From the NCBI RefSeq assembly GCF_000801105.2, contig NC_079518.1, positions 15,666,800 through 15,730,799 on the forward strand: a DNA stretch of 64,000 nucleotides. The letters are read 5' to 3'. Origin of the DNA: Raphanus sativus. Taxonomy: Eukaryota > Streptophyta > Magnoliopsida > Brassicales > Brassicaceae. Of this stretch, positions 23,765 to 35,996 are shown piece after piece; the stretch's first letter is position 1; every line of letters starts with the position of its first letter. The notes beneath the pieces are model-generated. The model was not told the DNA's origin. It searched no databases and worked only from the letters and a program-made list of their open reading frames with translations. The translations under genes and the position numbers were made by a program.

Positions 23765-23772
23765 ATATAAAT
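23765..23772 (+). promoter_or_regulatory. Probable TATA box of XTH15
   Basis: TATATAAA lies about 120 bp before the ATG at 23888, with a CT/CA-rich leader between. No other exon is needed upstream. Confidence 0.6.
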
Positions 23773-23887
23773 AGATATTCATATCCTCTTCTCAAAAACC
23801 ATCTCACACTTAATACATAAATCTCTCATCATCTTCTCAACTTACTTTCAAATCTTACTAAATCTCATTTCTATCATCTAAACCCAA

Positions 23888-24928
23888 ATGGGTCGAAGCT
23901 CGAGCCTCACCATCACCATCGTGGCAGCTGTTCTGCTGGTAATGATGTTCGGTTCAGCCTACTCAGGCAACTTCTTCGACGAGTTCGACCTCACGTGGGG
24001 TGACCACAGGGGTAAAATCTTCAACGGAGGAAACATGTTGTCCCTGTCTCTGGACAGGGTTTCCGGATCGGGGTTCAAATCCAAGAAAGAGTATCTATTC
24101 GGACGGATCGATATGCAGCTCAAACTCGTCGCCGGAAACTCAGCCGGCACCGTCACTGCTTACTACGTAAAGCTCTCAAAACTCGCACTGTTTAACAAAA
24201 ACATGAACAAACTTTTTCTAAATATTTTCTAAATTAATTTTTGCAGTTGTCGTCGCAAGGAGCAACACATGATGAGATAGATTTCGAGTTTCTTGGAAAC
24301 GAGACAGGTAAACCTTATGTTCTTCACACCAATGTCTTTGCTCAAGGGAAAGGCAACAGAGAACAACAGTTTTATCTCTGGTTCGATCCAACCAAGAACT
24401 TCCACACTTACTCTATTGTCTGGAGACCTCAACACATCATGTAATTAATAATTCAACACTTTGTTTCTAAATGCAATGATAATATATACAAAAAGATCTT
24501 GAGTTTCTTACTCTTTCTCTCTGTGCAGATTCTTGGTGGACAACTTGCCTATAAGAGTGTTCAACAATGCAGAGAAGCTTGGTGTTCCTTTCCCAAAGAA
24601 CCAACCAATGAGGATCTACTCGAGCCTGTGGAATGCAGATGATTGGGCTACGAGAGGTGGTCTTGTAAAGACTGACTGGTCCAAGGCTCCTTTCACAGCT
24701 TACTACAGAGGATTCAACGCTGCGGCTTGCACCGTCTCTTCAGGCTGTGATCCCAAATTCAAGACTTCTTTAAGTGATAGTGAGCTGCAAACGGCAAATG
24801 AGCTCAATGCATATGGCAGGAGGAGGCTGAGATGGGTGCAGAAGTACTTTATGATCTATAATTATTGCTCTGATCTCAAAAGGTTCCCTCGAGGATTCCC
24901 TCCTGAGTGCAGGAGGTCAAGAGTCTAA
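23888..24928 (+). CDS. XTH15: Xyloglucan endotransglucosylase/hydrolase, XTH15-like
   Basis: Exons 23888-24166, 24247-24440 and 24529-24928 give 290 aa. A signal peptide occupies about residues 1-26. The GH16 active site is [11 protein letters not shown], with E103, D105 and E107; E103 is the nucleophile and E107 the acid/base. It is followed at once by the conserved N-glycosylation site N111-E-T. The XET C-terminal domain carries CTVSSGC, YNYC and PPEC cysteines. XTHs cut and rejoin xyloglucan chains in the cell wall. The sequence closely matches my memory of Arabidopsis XTH15 (At4g14130), which is XET-active and tied to growth. All catalytic residues, splice sites and the expected length are present. 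The gene follows 15 kb of transposon-rich DNA. Confidence 0.93.
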
Positions 24929-25665
24929 GGGAAACCATCCAATATGATTGTGTGTATGCTTAATGTTGTAATTCCTTTCTTTGAGTTATAAGATTTGTTT
25001 TGTTCTCTGTTGTTATTCTTCCGTTGTACATTCTCAAGGTCAATAAGTCTCCTACCAGCGTTTAAACTTTAAACTATAAAAAACCGAATATTAAGTTACA
25101 GAAGACAAACAAACAAACATGTGTAGTAAACATTTAACAGCCTCAGCTTTTGGTTAGAAACCTAAGATCTTGTGCTTATAGACTCGCACTTGCTACTTTA
25201 GTCTTGGAGGAACAAGACTCTTATGATGATGATGTCCACTGCTTTTGAAAGTTAAATGTTTTGTATCAAATTACATTTTATTTTATGTTAAATAGATTTG
25301 ACATGTTGATCAGTATGTTTCATTTCATATTACTTGTATCTTGTGTTGAATTTAAGTGATATAACAGAACATGAAGTTCTGAGGATAACAATGATTTAAA
25401 GTGAGTACAATGCTTAACTGTCTTCCCATGTTTCCTAATCGCTCTAGTTGCTTCATAGTTCATATATATCCACGCCATGGTATAGTATATCACTTTGGTT
25501 TAGTTCAACTTTTTGACACGGTTTAAATTGGGTTAGGATCGGTTTAAACTAAACCGTTTTGAAATTTTTTAAATAAAGACATGTAGAGAACAATTTTTTT
25601 TTCCTTGCAGTGGGTTTGTGAAGAGCGATCGTCTCCCCTTCGCAAATCTCCAAGAGCAGGCAGTC
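24929..25665. other. Intergenic between XTH15 and CSN8
   Basis: Nothing but the XTH15 3' end and the CSN8 leader is expected here. No repeat or RNA gene is seen. Confidence 0.5.
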
Positions 25666-26948
25666 ATGGATCTCTCTCCTGTTACCGATGCTTTAGCCGT
25701 CAAGTCCTTTGATAAAATCGCTGACATCTGCGATAGTCTCATGCTTCAGGTCCCAATTTTTTCTCTCTCTGTTATTATCAATGTTACTGGGGGGTTCGCT
25801 AGGGTTTTAATCTTAAGAGTTGATTTCGTGAGTATAAATAATCAAATAGGTTGCTGCGGAAGGAATCTCATTCCAGGAAGACTGGCCTTACGCAATCCAT
25901 CTCCTCGGTCACTTCTTCGTTGACGATTGGTCTGTTCAAATTACTTTTCCTTCTTTGATTAATATTGTCTGCGCCGTTAAAGTTGATTTTGATGTAGAGC
26001 TATGTTTTTTTTGCTGTACATGACTTTCTTAAAGTTGATTTTGATGTGTGTTATTATTGTTGCTTGTTTGGATAATTCTGGAATTGATAAAACAATTGCA
26101 GTGATAGTGCACGTTTCTTATGGAAAACAATACCTACGAGTGTGAAGGAGAGCAAGCCTGAAGTTGCTGCTGCTTGGAGGATTGGTCAGAAGCTCTGGAC
26201 ACGTGACTATTCTGGTGTCTATGAAGCTATCCGTGGTTTTGATTGGAGTCAAGAAGCTAAAGATATGGTTGCTGCCTTCTCAGGTACCTGCTGTCTTCAC
26301 TACTCTTAGCTACTACTAAGCTTGCTGAGGTCTTATCTGGCTGTCTACTCTAGAAACAAAACGTTTAGTGATTTGTTTATTCCTCTTCTCTAGTTTTGAA
26401 CTTTGATTGAGAGTAGCTGTCTTGTCGTGTTAATCTTGTAAGACCTTAGTTTAGGATTTGTCTTGTTAGAGTTTGTCCAACATTGATCGGATTTGTGTTA
26501 AAGTTGTACATTTTAAGGAGATTGATTGTTCGATTTGTGGTGTTTAACAATTTCTGTGTTTTGGTTTTGGTTGAGAAGATGTTTACACAAAAAGGATGTT
26601 TCAGCTTTTGTTGTCTGCCTACTCCACAATTGCCATCCCTGATTTGGCTCTTTTCCTAGGCATGACAGAAGATGATGCCACTACTTGTAAGCTCTATTTC
26701 TTCAATTTCCTCCGCCTCATCAGTTCTCAGATTTCAACTGAATCATCCTTATAACAAAACTAGACTCAAAAAGTTATAATTGTATTTTTGTATGTTGGAT
26801 ATGCACAGATGTTGTGGAGAAAGGATGGACAGTGGATGCAGCATCTCAAATGGTGACTGTGAAGAAGCAAGCGATTAAAAGAGAGCAAAAGGTGGATTCA
26901 TCCAAGCTACAACGCTTGACAGAGTATGTGTTCCACCTTGAACACTAA
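25666..26948 (+). CDS. CSN8: COP9 signalosome subunit 8
   Basis: Exons 25666-25749, 25850-25929, 26102-26283, 26579-26686 and 26809-26948 sum to 594 nt, or 197 aa, the usual length of plant CSN8. The start is the ATG of MDLSPVTDALAVKSFDKI. The helical body (AWRIGQKLWTRDYSGVYEAI) and the PCI-like end (YVVEKGWTVDAASQMVTVKK) fit Arabidopsis COP9/FUS7 (At4g14110). CSN8 is a subunit of the eight-protein COP9 signalosome, which removes NEDD8 from cullins and so tunes CRL ubiquitin ligases. It is needed for repression of photomorphogenesis in the dark. All five exons join in frame with GT...AG introns. It lies 0.7 kb after XTH15 and 0.76 kb before UGT75C1. Confidence 0.93.
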
Positions 26949-27649
26949 GCTCTCCTATTTTAGAGGGTTTTCAGATAGCGAAAAACTAAAATTACCAAAC
27001 CAGATTCTGTTTCAAGACGGCTCTAGTTTCAGTTTTTTTTTATGGGAGATTTATTTTGACAAGTTTGTAGTTTACCAAACCCTGGTACTGATATGATGAG
27101 CTGATTTCGGTGTTAAATTGATCTTCCGCATGCTAAAAGTAGTTAGACTCATCACAAAGACTCTCTTCTCATCTACCGGGCATGCTAAGTGAATTGAAAT
27201 AACGCTGTTTATTAGGCGTTTTAGATTTAGTGAATTCGAAAACTTAACAAAATCGATCTCGAAACAACGGCACTAGTTTCAGTTTTTGGAGAATTCTCTT
27301 CACTAATTTATTAATTTAACATGGTTTATCTTAGTTAACAATATTGTCGATATAGTTTTTGCATGAAGCGATCTCCCGTGATACTACACAAAGGTCTGGT
27401 TGGTGGGTGTGGAGGTTGAGATATTATTATTTATACCTTCTTCTTACTTGTCGCGTCGGTTGGCTCTTTTACTCATCGGTCGTTACAAAGAGAATTTTCT
27501 CAACCACCGGTTATGTCCCAGGACAGAACAGTGTAAAGATGATCAATTAGTTAGTCATAATAATCCTATACCGTTTTTATACTTAATCATTGATTAACTA
27601 TAAATAATTGTATTGCTATAAATAATAGAGTTTGCATACTCTTAGTTAT
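26949..27649. other. Intergenic, CSN8 3' end and UGT75C1 promoter
   Basis: No gene or repeat is recognised. This interval should hold the control elements of the anthocyanin glucosyltransferase gene; no MYB/bHLH site can be named with confidence. Confidence 0.4.
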
Positions 27650-27657
27650 CTATAAAA
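27650..27657 (+). promoter_or_regulatory. Probable TATA box of UGT75C1
   Basis: CTATAAAAAG lies about 55 bp before the ATG at 27706, which implies a very short leader. Confidence 0.6.
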
Positions 27658-27705
27658 AGCCTTTCGTGTGTTCCTTAAAACTTCAACATCTTCAAACACA
27701 CTAAA

Positions 27706-29215
27706 ATGGCCAACTCCATTAAAAATAGTTGCCCTCGTCCTCACTACTTGATTGTAACTTTCCCAGCGCAAGGCCACATAAACCCAGCCCTAAAGCTAGC
27801 AAACCGCCTCATCCACCACGGAGCAACCATCACATACGCGACCACCATCTCAGCTCTCCGTCGCATGGGCGAGCCACCTTCCACCGAAGGCTTGTCCTAC
27901 GCCTGGTTCTCGGACGGATTCGACGAAGGTCCCAAGTCCTTGGAGGACCAGAAAAACTACATGTCCGAGTTCAAACGCCGCGGCTCGGACGCCCTGAGCG
28001 ACATCATCAGATCCAACCTCGACACAACAGAGCCAACATTCACGGGCGTTATCTACTCGGTGCTGGTCCCTTGGGCTTCTACCGTAGCGCGTGAGTTTCA
28101 CCTCCCGAGTACGCTTCTCTGGATCGAGCCCGCCACTGTACTCGACATCTACTACTACTACTTCAACGCCTCTCACAACAACCTCTTCGAACAAGAACCG
28201 ATCAAACTACCGAAACTGCCCCCGTTATCCACCGGAGACCTCCCGTCGTTTCTCCAGCCGTCGAATATGTTACCGTCCGCTCTCGTAACGCTGAGAGAAC
28301 ACATCGAAGCTCTCGACTCCTCGGAGGAGTCGAACCCGAGAATCTTGGTGAACACGTTCTCCGAACTTGAACCGGAAGCGTTAACCTCCGTCGAGAAACT
28401 CAGAATGATTCCGGTCGGACCGTTGGTTTCCTCCTCCGACAACAATAAAGCCGATCTATTCCGATCATCGGACGAGGATTACATCAAGTGGCTAGACTCG
28501 AAGGCGGAGAAGTCCGTGATCTACGTGTCCCTAGGCTCGCACGGGGACGGTCTGTGGGAGAAACACATGGAGGCGCTCACTAGCGGAGTGTTGGGAACGG
28601 GGAGACCGTTCTTGTGGGTGGTGAAAGAGACAAAACATGAAGAGAAGAAGAGTTGTTTCGTGGATTTGATCAGAGGAGATGATGATAAAGGTTTTATTAG
28701 AATAAATAATAATTGACCCGGTTTAACTTACAATATGGTTTTACATTTATAGTAACTGATTTAGTAATTGACCCGGTTTAATCAATATGTTAACCGGTAT
28801 CCTATTTATTCTAATAGGTTTGGTGGTGGGATGGTGTTCTCAGACGGAGGTTTTGGCGCATCCCTCGGTGGGGTGTTTCGTGACTCATTGCGGTTGGAAC
28901 TCGACGTTGGAGAGCTTAGAGAGCGGTGTTCCGGTGGTGGCGTTTCCTCAGTTCGCGGATCAGTGCACGACCGCGAAGCTTGTGGAGGATGTGTGGGGGA
29001 TCGGAGTGAGAGTGAAGGGAGATGAGGAAGGTCTCGTGGATGGAAATGAGATGAGACGGTGTCTGGAGAAGGTGATGGGTGGCGGAGAAGACGCGGATGA
29101 GATGAGGAGGAATGCGGCGAGGTGGAAGACGCTGGCCGTTGATGCCGCGAAGGAAGGTGGACCGTCGGATTTGAATCTCAAGGGGTTTATGGAAGAGAGT
29201 TTGGCTTCTTTTTAA
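27706..29215 (+). CDS. UGT75C1: Anthocyanidin/anthocyanin 5-O-glucosyltransferase-like UGT, interrupted by a small insertion
   Basis: Family 1 glycosyltransferase (GT-B fold) resembling Arabidopsis UGT75C1 (At4g14090), which adds glucose to the 5-OH of anthocyanins in the cytosol. The catalytic His24 lies in [10 protein letters not shown]. The 44-residue PSPG box WCSQ...FADQ occupies residues 334-377 of the joined protein. The continuous frame stops after 336 codons inside a 122-bp insertion at 28695-28816. If 28691-28817 (GT...AG, 127 nt) is removed, exons 27706-28690 and 28818-29215 join as D-K-G-L-V-V-G-W and give 460 aa, the expected family length. Without splicing, the whole UDP-sugar-binding box is lost. 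The Arabidopsis gene is intronless as I recall. Both halves look otherwise undamaged. Whether it is functional depends on splicing. Confidence 0.85.
28695..28816. mobile_element. 122-bp MITE-like insertion in UGT75C1, possible novel intron
   Basis: The 14-bp perfect terminal inverted repeats are TATTAGAATAAATA (28695-28708) and TATTTATTCTAATA (28803-28816). They are flanked by the direct repeat GGTTT (28690-28694 and 28817-28821). The similarity of the ends continues imperfectly as CCCGGTTTAAC / ACCGGTTAAC. A 16-bp word (AATTGACCCGGTTTAA) occurs twice inside, at 28711 and 28766. The left GGTTT offers a GT donor and the right tip plus G offers TAATAG as acceptor. Confidence 0.8.
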
Positions 29216-29366
29216 TTATATAAGGTTAACAAAGAGTTTAAGAACTATTTGAAGGATCAAATGGTAGAATAAGACCAAATGGCCAAGAAAAAAATATCAA
29301 ATAGACCTATGCATTTTCCTTTTTATTTTACAATTAATTTTAAATTAAAATCTTGATACAATAACT

Positions 29367-29557
29367 TAAAAAAAAAAATTGTGGAAGCACCTTAGCCTAA
29401 TGGTTAAGGTCTAAAGTCTTCTACACCCAGATCTGGTGTTCGATTCCCAGACTATGCAATTTATTGTAGATTTTCTCAAATCCAGGTTGTCGAATCGTCT
29501 ATATAATATTCTAATAATTGTAATTGTAATATCATAATAAATCAGCGTTAAAAAAAA
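29367..29557 (+). mobile_element. tRNA-derived SINE downstream of UGT75C1
   Basis: The A box is TAGCCTAATGGTTAAGG and the B box is GGTGTTCGATTCCC, followed by an unrelated body and a poly-A end. The target duplication ACAATAACT lies at 29358-29366 and 29558-29566. It sits about 150 bp after the UGT stop codon. It is not a working tRNA: no acceptor stem can be closed. Confidence 0.8.
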
Positions 29558-29566
29558 ACAATAACT

Positions 29567-32500
29567 AAAAAAATCTATAGAAAACATATTTACTAATTCA
29601 TGTCATTACTATCTGACTTAGAATCCGATCCACCCGAAATCCAACCCAACTAATCCTAAATCTTTTTATTCTCCTTTTTTCTCTTTTTCTTTTCTATCAA
29701 TAGTTTTCCATGGACACTCAGATTCGAATCTCAAGAATTTATTGAAGAGCCATTGGCTTCTGTTTAGATTGTATAAGGTTTGATAAAAAGTTTAGGAAAC
29801 TATGTGTTGAAAGATGAGAACATATGGTCTCTTCTTCATTTTTCTTTTTGTTCAAAAATCTCTTCTTCATTCTTCTCCAACTTTTCTATTCACTGCAAAT
29901 TTCAATTTTCTATCTTTTAAACATTGAATAATAATTATTAAGTAAAATGTAAAACTGTGTTACAAAAAAATAAAAATTAAATGTAAAACCTTTTTTTGTA
30001 ACACATAAAAAAGGTTGCAAAAAATAAATAAATAAAATGTAAAACCAAGATTGCAAAAAGGTTTACAGAAACCTGAAAAAAAAAGAATTTATCAGTATGG
30101 ACCAGGTTCAGTAGAAACCAACCAGCCAATTTAAAACGGTACGATCACACTTCAAGAACTCCGTTTCCTCTGTTTTACAACTCCATCCTCCCAAAAGACT
30201 CCATGGAGATTCTTTAGCTTCATAAGTCAAACAAACTCTAAGCATAAACTACCAGCACCTGTTACTCCACCTTTTCAAACTAAAAATGTTCAGTGCTTTC
30301 GTTATTATACGATAATTTCTAGTTGTTACTCGCAGAGTAGGCCCTAAATTTCGAAGGCCATATTCAATATAAAATATTTTATATCTTATTTGGTAAATGA
30401 TTTAATTTTATTTAAAAAGTCACAATTTTTATAATACACACATTATATAAATACGAATTAAAGTCTCCTCCTTAAATCACCTCATCAAGAGGTTTTCTAA
30501 AATTTTGGCACATAAACATAATTTCTCAAATATTAATTAATTGTCCTAAAATTTTATTTTTCTAAATATTTAAAACAACTAAATTAACAAAACCCATAAT
30601 AATCCATAAATCTATTTAATTCAATTATTCATTTTTAATCTCATCAAATTTTAACATTAAATTTCTATTAATATATAATAATTTAGTGAAAATATATAAT
30701 ATAATTCAAAACATAAATTTCAAAGATTTATATAGAAAATTAATTAAAAACGGAAAAATAGTTACACTGTCGTCTTTCGCATTTCATCAAATTCATGTCA
30801 GCGAAATTTTTTATCTCATAAATTGTGTTTAACAACCAAGCTTTAACTTATACTAGAAAAATGATGGAAATACACAACTAAAATATAAAATAAAACAAAA
30901 AGAATTAAGAATTACATAATATAATTTGAGTTTGGTAAAACTTTTAGTCAACAAATAATAGTTTAGTGAAAAATTACATAATATAATGAAATAACACAAA
31001 ATCTGAAGAATAAATAGATAAAACTTATAAGAAATAGAAAATAGGTTTACAATTGTTTTCCTTAATTCATTAAACTTAGGCCAAAAATATACTGCCATAT
31101 TTTTTGGAAGTTTTGGTCTGGCTTGTGAGTAAGAAATCTCGATTCATTATATAGAAAATATTTACTAAATGAAATTTCCATGAGAATTATATTTAAAAAT
31201 GTAAACGATATATTAAAATTTAAGTATATTAATTGAATATTCATCTGTATTATTCCTTTTACTAAATGAATGCAATATAAATAGGTCATAACATAAATAT
31301 ATTTGCCATATGCTATTTTATAAATAGATTGACTCATATCAATGACAGAATTTCGCTGACAGAAAATATCGAAGTGTAGTTTTTGGAAATAATACCAAAC
31401 GAAAAATCACATTTTACATACTCATCAAGCAATCAAATTTCATACTATTTAAATATATCATATATCATAATATTTATAGTTTATATGTTGATTTGGTCTT
31501 GAAACTTATACTCTAAAACCTAAACTAAAACCTACATGTATGCAAATATAAACTATACCATATATGATCAGTAGATGTCACCTTTTTATAGAATCTCAAA
31601 TTAATGACACTTATCCAATTTTTGTATATCCAAACTACATATGCAACTTAAATCATACCATATAAATTGATTTTTATATGGTTTTGTATAGGATTTATAC
31701 AAATATTAACCCTATGAACTTGTATATACAAAAAACTTTACACTAATATGATAAGAATTAAGATTTTGAAAACGGTATAAGATCTATACAATTAAAATAG
31801 AAGCATTCTAAAAGAATCTAGAAAAAAGATCAGAATAGCACCAACCAATTTTTTGTCAGAATAATATTTGTAGAAGATTATTTGGGTAAATAAGATTTAT
31901 ATTCTTTTTAATACCAATTATATCCTTCAATTAATCAAATTAATTTTAATATTTTGTAACTGATTTAAGTTTTTATAAACAGAAAGTAAAGAAAAGGAAA
32001 TCAAAAGAGTTCTCACGTCTTTTTCCTAATTATTTTTTCAATTACTTTTCTTCTCCCCTCTCTTTTTCGCGTCTTCTTCTCTGCCTTACCTTCAACCTGT
32101 ATCAATGGTGATTTAGGGTGAACGGAGAAACCTTGTTTTTCATCGGAAATCGTCAATGTTTTCGTCTCTAATATAGTTTTTATCTTCCTCCTCTCTGTTC
32201 TCGGACACAGATCTCATTGAATTGGAGATTTGTTATTCCTCTACTAGTTTTGTCATACAGTCTTCTTCATGCTCTAGGATTTTTGTCGAACGGAGCCCCT
32301 TTATACTCTGTATCATCAATTTTGTTGTAGCTGTGTGCGGAATCTATTGTCGATACCACCATCAATTAAGTTTTTTTGCTCTGAATTTGTCGCAGTAAAT
32401 CCCATAAGGATGTTAGAGACTCAGAGCTTTGATGGCATGTTTCCCTTTACATTATTTATTGTAGCAAACTAAACCACTAACATCAAACGTATCTGATCAT

Positions 32501-33780
32501 ATGTGGTGATTTGGATGATGAAGAAGGAGCACAAGATAACCTAAACATATTTTAGTGAATAACTATATTTAAATTCTGGATCAAAAATAACAAAAATCTT
32601 TGTGTCGTATTGGTTAAAGCCCTCGTTAAATTGTCATATGTGGTGGGTTCAAAACCACATATTATCCCTTTTTTACTATTGTTAGAATTTTAATTAAAGA
32701 TTGTGGGAGAGAAAAAAACGTGAGAGAGAAAATAGTGCGAGATTTAAGGAAGATTTGGTATAATATTTAGGAAATATCTATAACCAAAAATGGAAGTTTC
32801 CATATTTTTTAGATTTGACTAGAATACGCAATATACCTAACCCATAACACAGTACAAGACGTGCAACGTCTATTCTTTCTTATGCGTCACATAAGGTAAA
32901 AGGCAGAAGAGTCTATGACGCAACATGTAAGTAAAGTACATCATAGAGTTCATGCTATATGTCGTTATATATCTTCTGGTACACTGAAGACATATTGCTA
33001 GATTGTGACGTGACTAATTCTAGCTCCGATATAAGGTAGAAGAAACCTTAGTTTACGATATATACCCTAGATATATCTATGTATTAAACTTAGTATCTGT
33101 TTTCTAGATTAAGCAGACTAACAGAATGTATATTCTATTTTGGTTAGAAGAGAAAATAAAATATGATTCCTCATTTAAAAAATAATAATTTAAACATATA
33201 AATTATCATACCTATGTTTCCAATCCTTTTCATATTTTTTTTACATTTTTAAAGTTACGTTTACTATTTTTTCCATGAACGAAGGGCAAAACATGTCAAA
33301 AATTACCAAAAATATGAAAAATCCTAAATGGACAAACAAAAGTTCAAAGTGTCTCTTTTTCCAATTCTCCCCACAAAATAACATCACAAGGAGGAAAATG
33401 ACAAAAAAAAGTTTTATTGAAGGGTAAATATACATTGATAACCCTTGGGTTAATTAATCTAAGACTTAGTGTTTAGAGTTAAGGGGTAGGGTTTTAGAAA
33501 TGTGTTCAAATAGTTAAAAATAAAAAATTAAAATTAAAATTTTCAAAACAAAAAAAATGTTATTTTGGTCATTTTAGTTTTGAATGCTATTTTTGTGACA
33601 AAAACTTAAAAATACTATTTGAGACAATTGCCCAAAAATTAACCTATAAAATGTTATTATACCCTTTTGTTTAACTAACAATTTTTGGTACTTCCTTTTA
33701 TTTCTCTAACTATATGATACTTAATGCTGTTATTTATTACTTAGAGATATTTTAGGAGTGTAGATGATATAAAAAATAGA
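29567..33780. other. AT-rich intergenic DNA, no gene recognised
   Basis: The interval 31990-32420 is richer in C/T and has short exon-like stretches (for example around 32110-32300), but I could not read a protein family from it. A tRNA-like/SINE-like segment lies at about 32597-32675. The stretch 33430-33620 (GGGTTAATTAATCTAAGACTTAGTG...) resembles a repeat common in Brassica genomes. No terminal repeats were resolved. Confidence 0.35.
32597..32675 (+). repeat. tRNA-like (SINE-type) remnant
   Basis: The A-box-like GTCGTATTGGTTAAAGC and B-box-like GTGGGTTCAAAACC are suitably spaced and followed by a T run. No target duplication was found. Confidence 0.35.
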
Positions 33781-34650
33781 CTAGATTTTGATCCGCGCTT
33801 AAAAAGTGCGGGCTTGTTAAGTATAAACAAAATTTGATATTAATTAGTATTTTAAAATTGTTATACATTATTATATTATAACGTTGTATTATACCGAGAA
33901 AAAATGAATATGTTTCAAACTGTACAAATTATAAACTATTTTATTTAAGATTTTTATATGTACACTTCTATGTAACATTTTTAGGTCTGACATATTTTCC
34001 AGACCGGAGAAACCAATCCAAAATTGACTTAAAAATACCTTAAAATACCGATTTAGTTCAGATTTGAGTTTGGGGTAAAATACATAATGGGTATTTTTTG
34101 GATCTGCGCGTTTCGGTTCGAGTATGGATCATGTTTGAGATTTGATCAGGTACCAAAAATACCTAAAATGTTTTGTGTATATTAGGTATATTTTCATATT
34201 TCAAATTTTTTTTTCTGTATTACAAATATTTTTTAAAGTTTTGGGTTTGGCTTTAGGTATAGTTTTGGAATTCGAATAAAATTTCAAATTTTAAAATATA
34301 ATTTGGGTATTCGGATAAAATTTTAGTGCTTTTTGGTTTCTCGGTCAGATTTTGGATAAAATTTTGGAGTTTTGGAATTTGAATATTTTTGGATTTGTAG
34401 GTATTTTTGAGTTTTCAGGTACTCTGAATGTTTTTGAGTCTTAAGTATCGAACCAATCCGGACCCATCTTATATTTGAAAATCTTAAATTATCTAGTTGG
34501 ATTCAAATGTCTAGGACCTGAAAAGTCCGGACACGAAAAGAACCAATCTGTATCCAAAAATAATAATTATTAATGGATCGAACAATTTTTTATAGTAGAT
34601 TTTTAGAAAAAAAATGTTAATAGTATAGATTTTGCTATAATAAATATAGA
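33781..34650 (-). mobile_element. Non-autonomous Helitron on minus strand
   Basis: Read on the minus strand, it begins TCTATATTTATTATAGC at 34650 after an A. It ends with a hairpin (CCCGCACTTTTTAAGCGCGG), ATCAAAAT and CTAG at 33781-33784, followed by T. The interior is non-coding, with 'GGTTCGAG/GGTATT'-type text seen in other elements of this window. Confidence 0.65.
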
Positions 34651-34713
34651 TGGGAGAATGTTTTTTTTTTCCACAAATTTGTGAGTTACTTGTTAATTAT
34701 CTCCTATAAATAT

Positions 34714-34813
34714 NNNNNNNNNNNNNNNNNNNNNNNNNNNNNNNNNNNNNNNNNNNNNNNNNNNNNNNNNNNNNNNNNNNNNNNNNNNNNNNNNNNNNNN
34801 NNNNNNNNNNNNN
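34714..34813. other. 100-base assembly gap (N run)
   Basis: Exactly 100 N characters, the conventional size for a gap of unknown length. Continuity across this point is not proven by sequence. Confidence 0.99.
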
Positions 34814-35384
34814 AGTCCAAGATTATATTCATCGATCAAGTTTACTAATCGTATAAAATTATAATTGTGATACATTCTGCATAAATTGTTATCATCTAAT
34901 TTATGTGTTATATTTCAGAGATGTATACATTATAATGTTTTGGTTTGAATATTCTTATCTTATACATTGAGCAAGATACTTTTTTGTTAGTTGTTAAATA
35001 AATTCGTTAACTTTTAGACAAATTAGCATTACTTAGTCCATGATTGAATCAAATTTTAAATTCGTTGTTTATAAAGAAGTTAAGAACCTTCAAATTAGTA
35101 TCTAATTAATCCGTGATTGAATCAAATTTTAAATTTTATGGGTCTATTAATCTATTTTGGCAAGGGATTGAACAAATATGGTATAAGCTGATTGAGCACT
35201 AATTATTTTCTATACTCCCCTTTTATTCAACTTTCATTTATTTTAAAGACACCGTTGTTCATATATAGCATCATTGATCTTATTTGTAAAAATCATTCAG
35301 CAACGTTTTACTCCTTCAATTTCAAATGACAGAAATACAAGCCTTTAGAACGAGGTAATGCTATCACTACAAGAAAACGCGTCT

Positions 35385-35890
35385 ATAACGACGACTCGTT
35401 ACGAGGAAATTATTTCCTCGTAAATTTACATGGTGTTTACGACGATGTTACAAGTAAATAAATATTCGTCGTAAATTCGTTGTAAAGTTACAACGAAAAC
35501 GTTTCGTCGTAAACCCAATGTAATTTTACAAGGCTTTTACGTGGAAAGCCCAATTCGTCGTAAACTCATTGTAAATATACAAGTCATTTACGACGAATCA
35601 TGTAACCGTTAGTTTTGGTGAAAACGTGCATATAGTTTGGTTTAAAGTAACTAACTTCGTTGTAAAATCATTGTAAATTTACGAGTGATTTACGTGGAAA
35701 GCCCAATTCGTCGTAAACTCATTGTAAATATACAAGCCATTTACGAGGAATCATGTAACCGTTACTTTTGGTGAAAACGTGCATATAGTGGGGTTCAAAA
35801 TAAACTAACTTCGTTGTAAATTCATTGTAAATAAGATGTAAAAACGATGTAAAAGCAAAGTAAAACATTTCATTGTAAAATCCATGTTAT
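35385..35890. repeat. Left subterminal repeats of the CACTA element
   Basis: Many direct and inverted copies of TTCGTCGTAAA-like motifs. A block of about 153 bp starting TACGTGGAAAGCCCAATTCG at 35538 is repeated at 35691. Confidence 0.85.
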
Positions 35891-35996
35891 ACCTTCACCT
35901 ACCACTTACGAAAATCGTCTATATATATGATCATTTCTCAATTCAAATAACACACAAACGAAATCAAAGAAAAAAAACCAGAAAAAAGAAAAACAA

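Noticed and set aside
28787..28817. Alternative ATG start for a separate UGT C-terminal protein
   Set aside because: The ATG lies inside the MITE-like insertion. The downstream text joins exactly to the upstream exon, so it is one split gene.
29383..29455. Possible tRNA gene
   Set aside because: A and B boxes are present, but the flanks do not close an acceptor stem, and a target duplication and poly-A end show a SINE.
30853..31337. Two hydrophobic frames on the minus strand (81 and 91 codons)
   Set aside because: AT-rich DNA yields F/I/L/Y-rich frames by chance. There are no family features and no splice context.
34693..34875. 60-codon frame on the minus strand
   Set aside because: It runs through the 100-base N gap and is meaningless.
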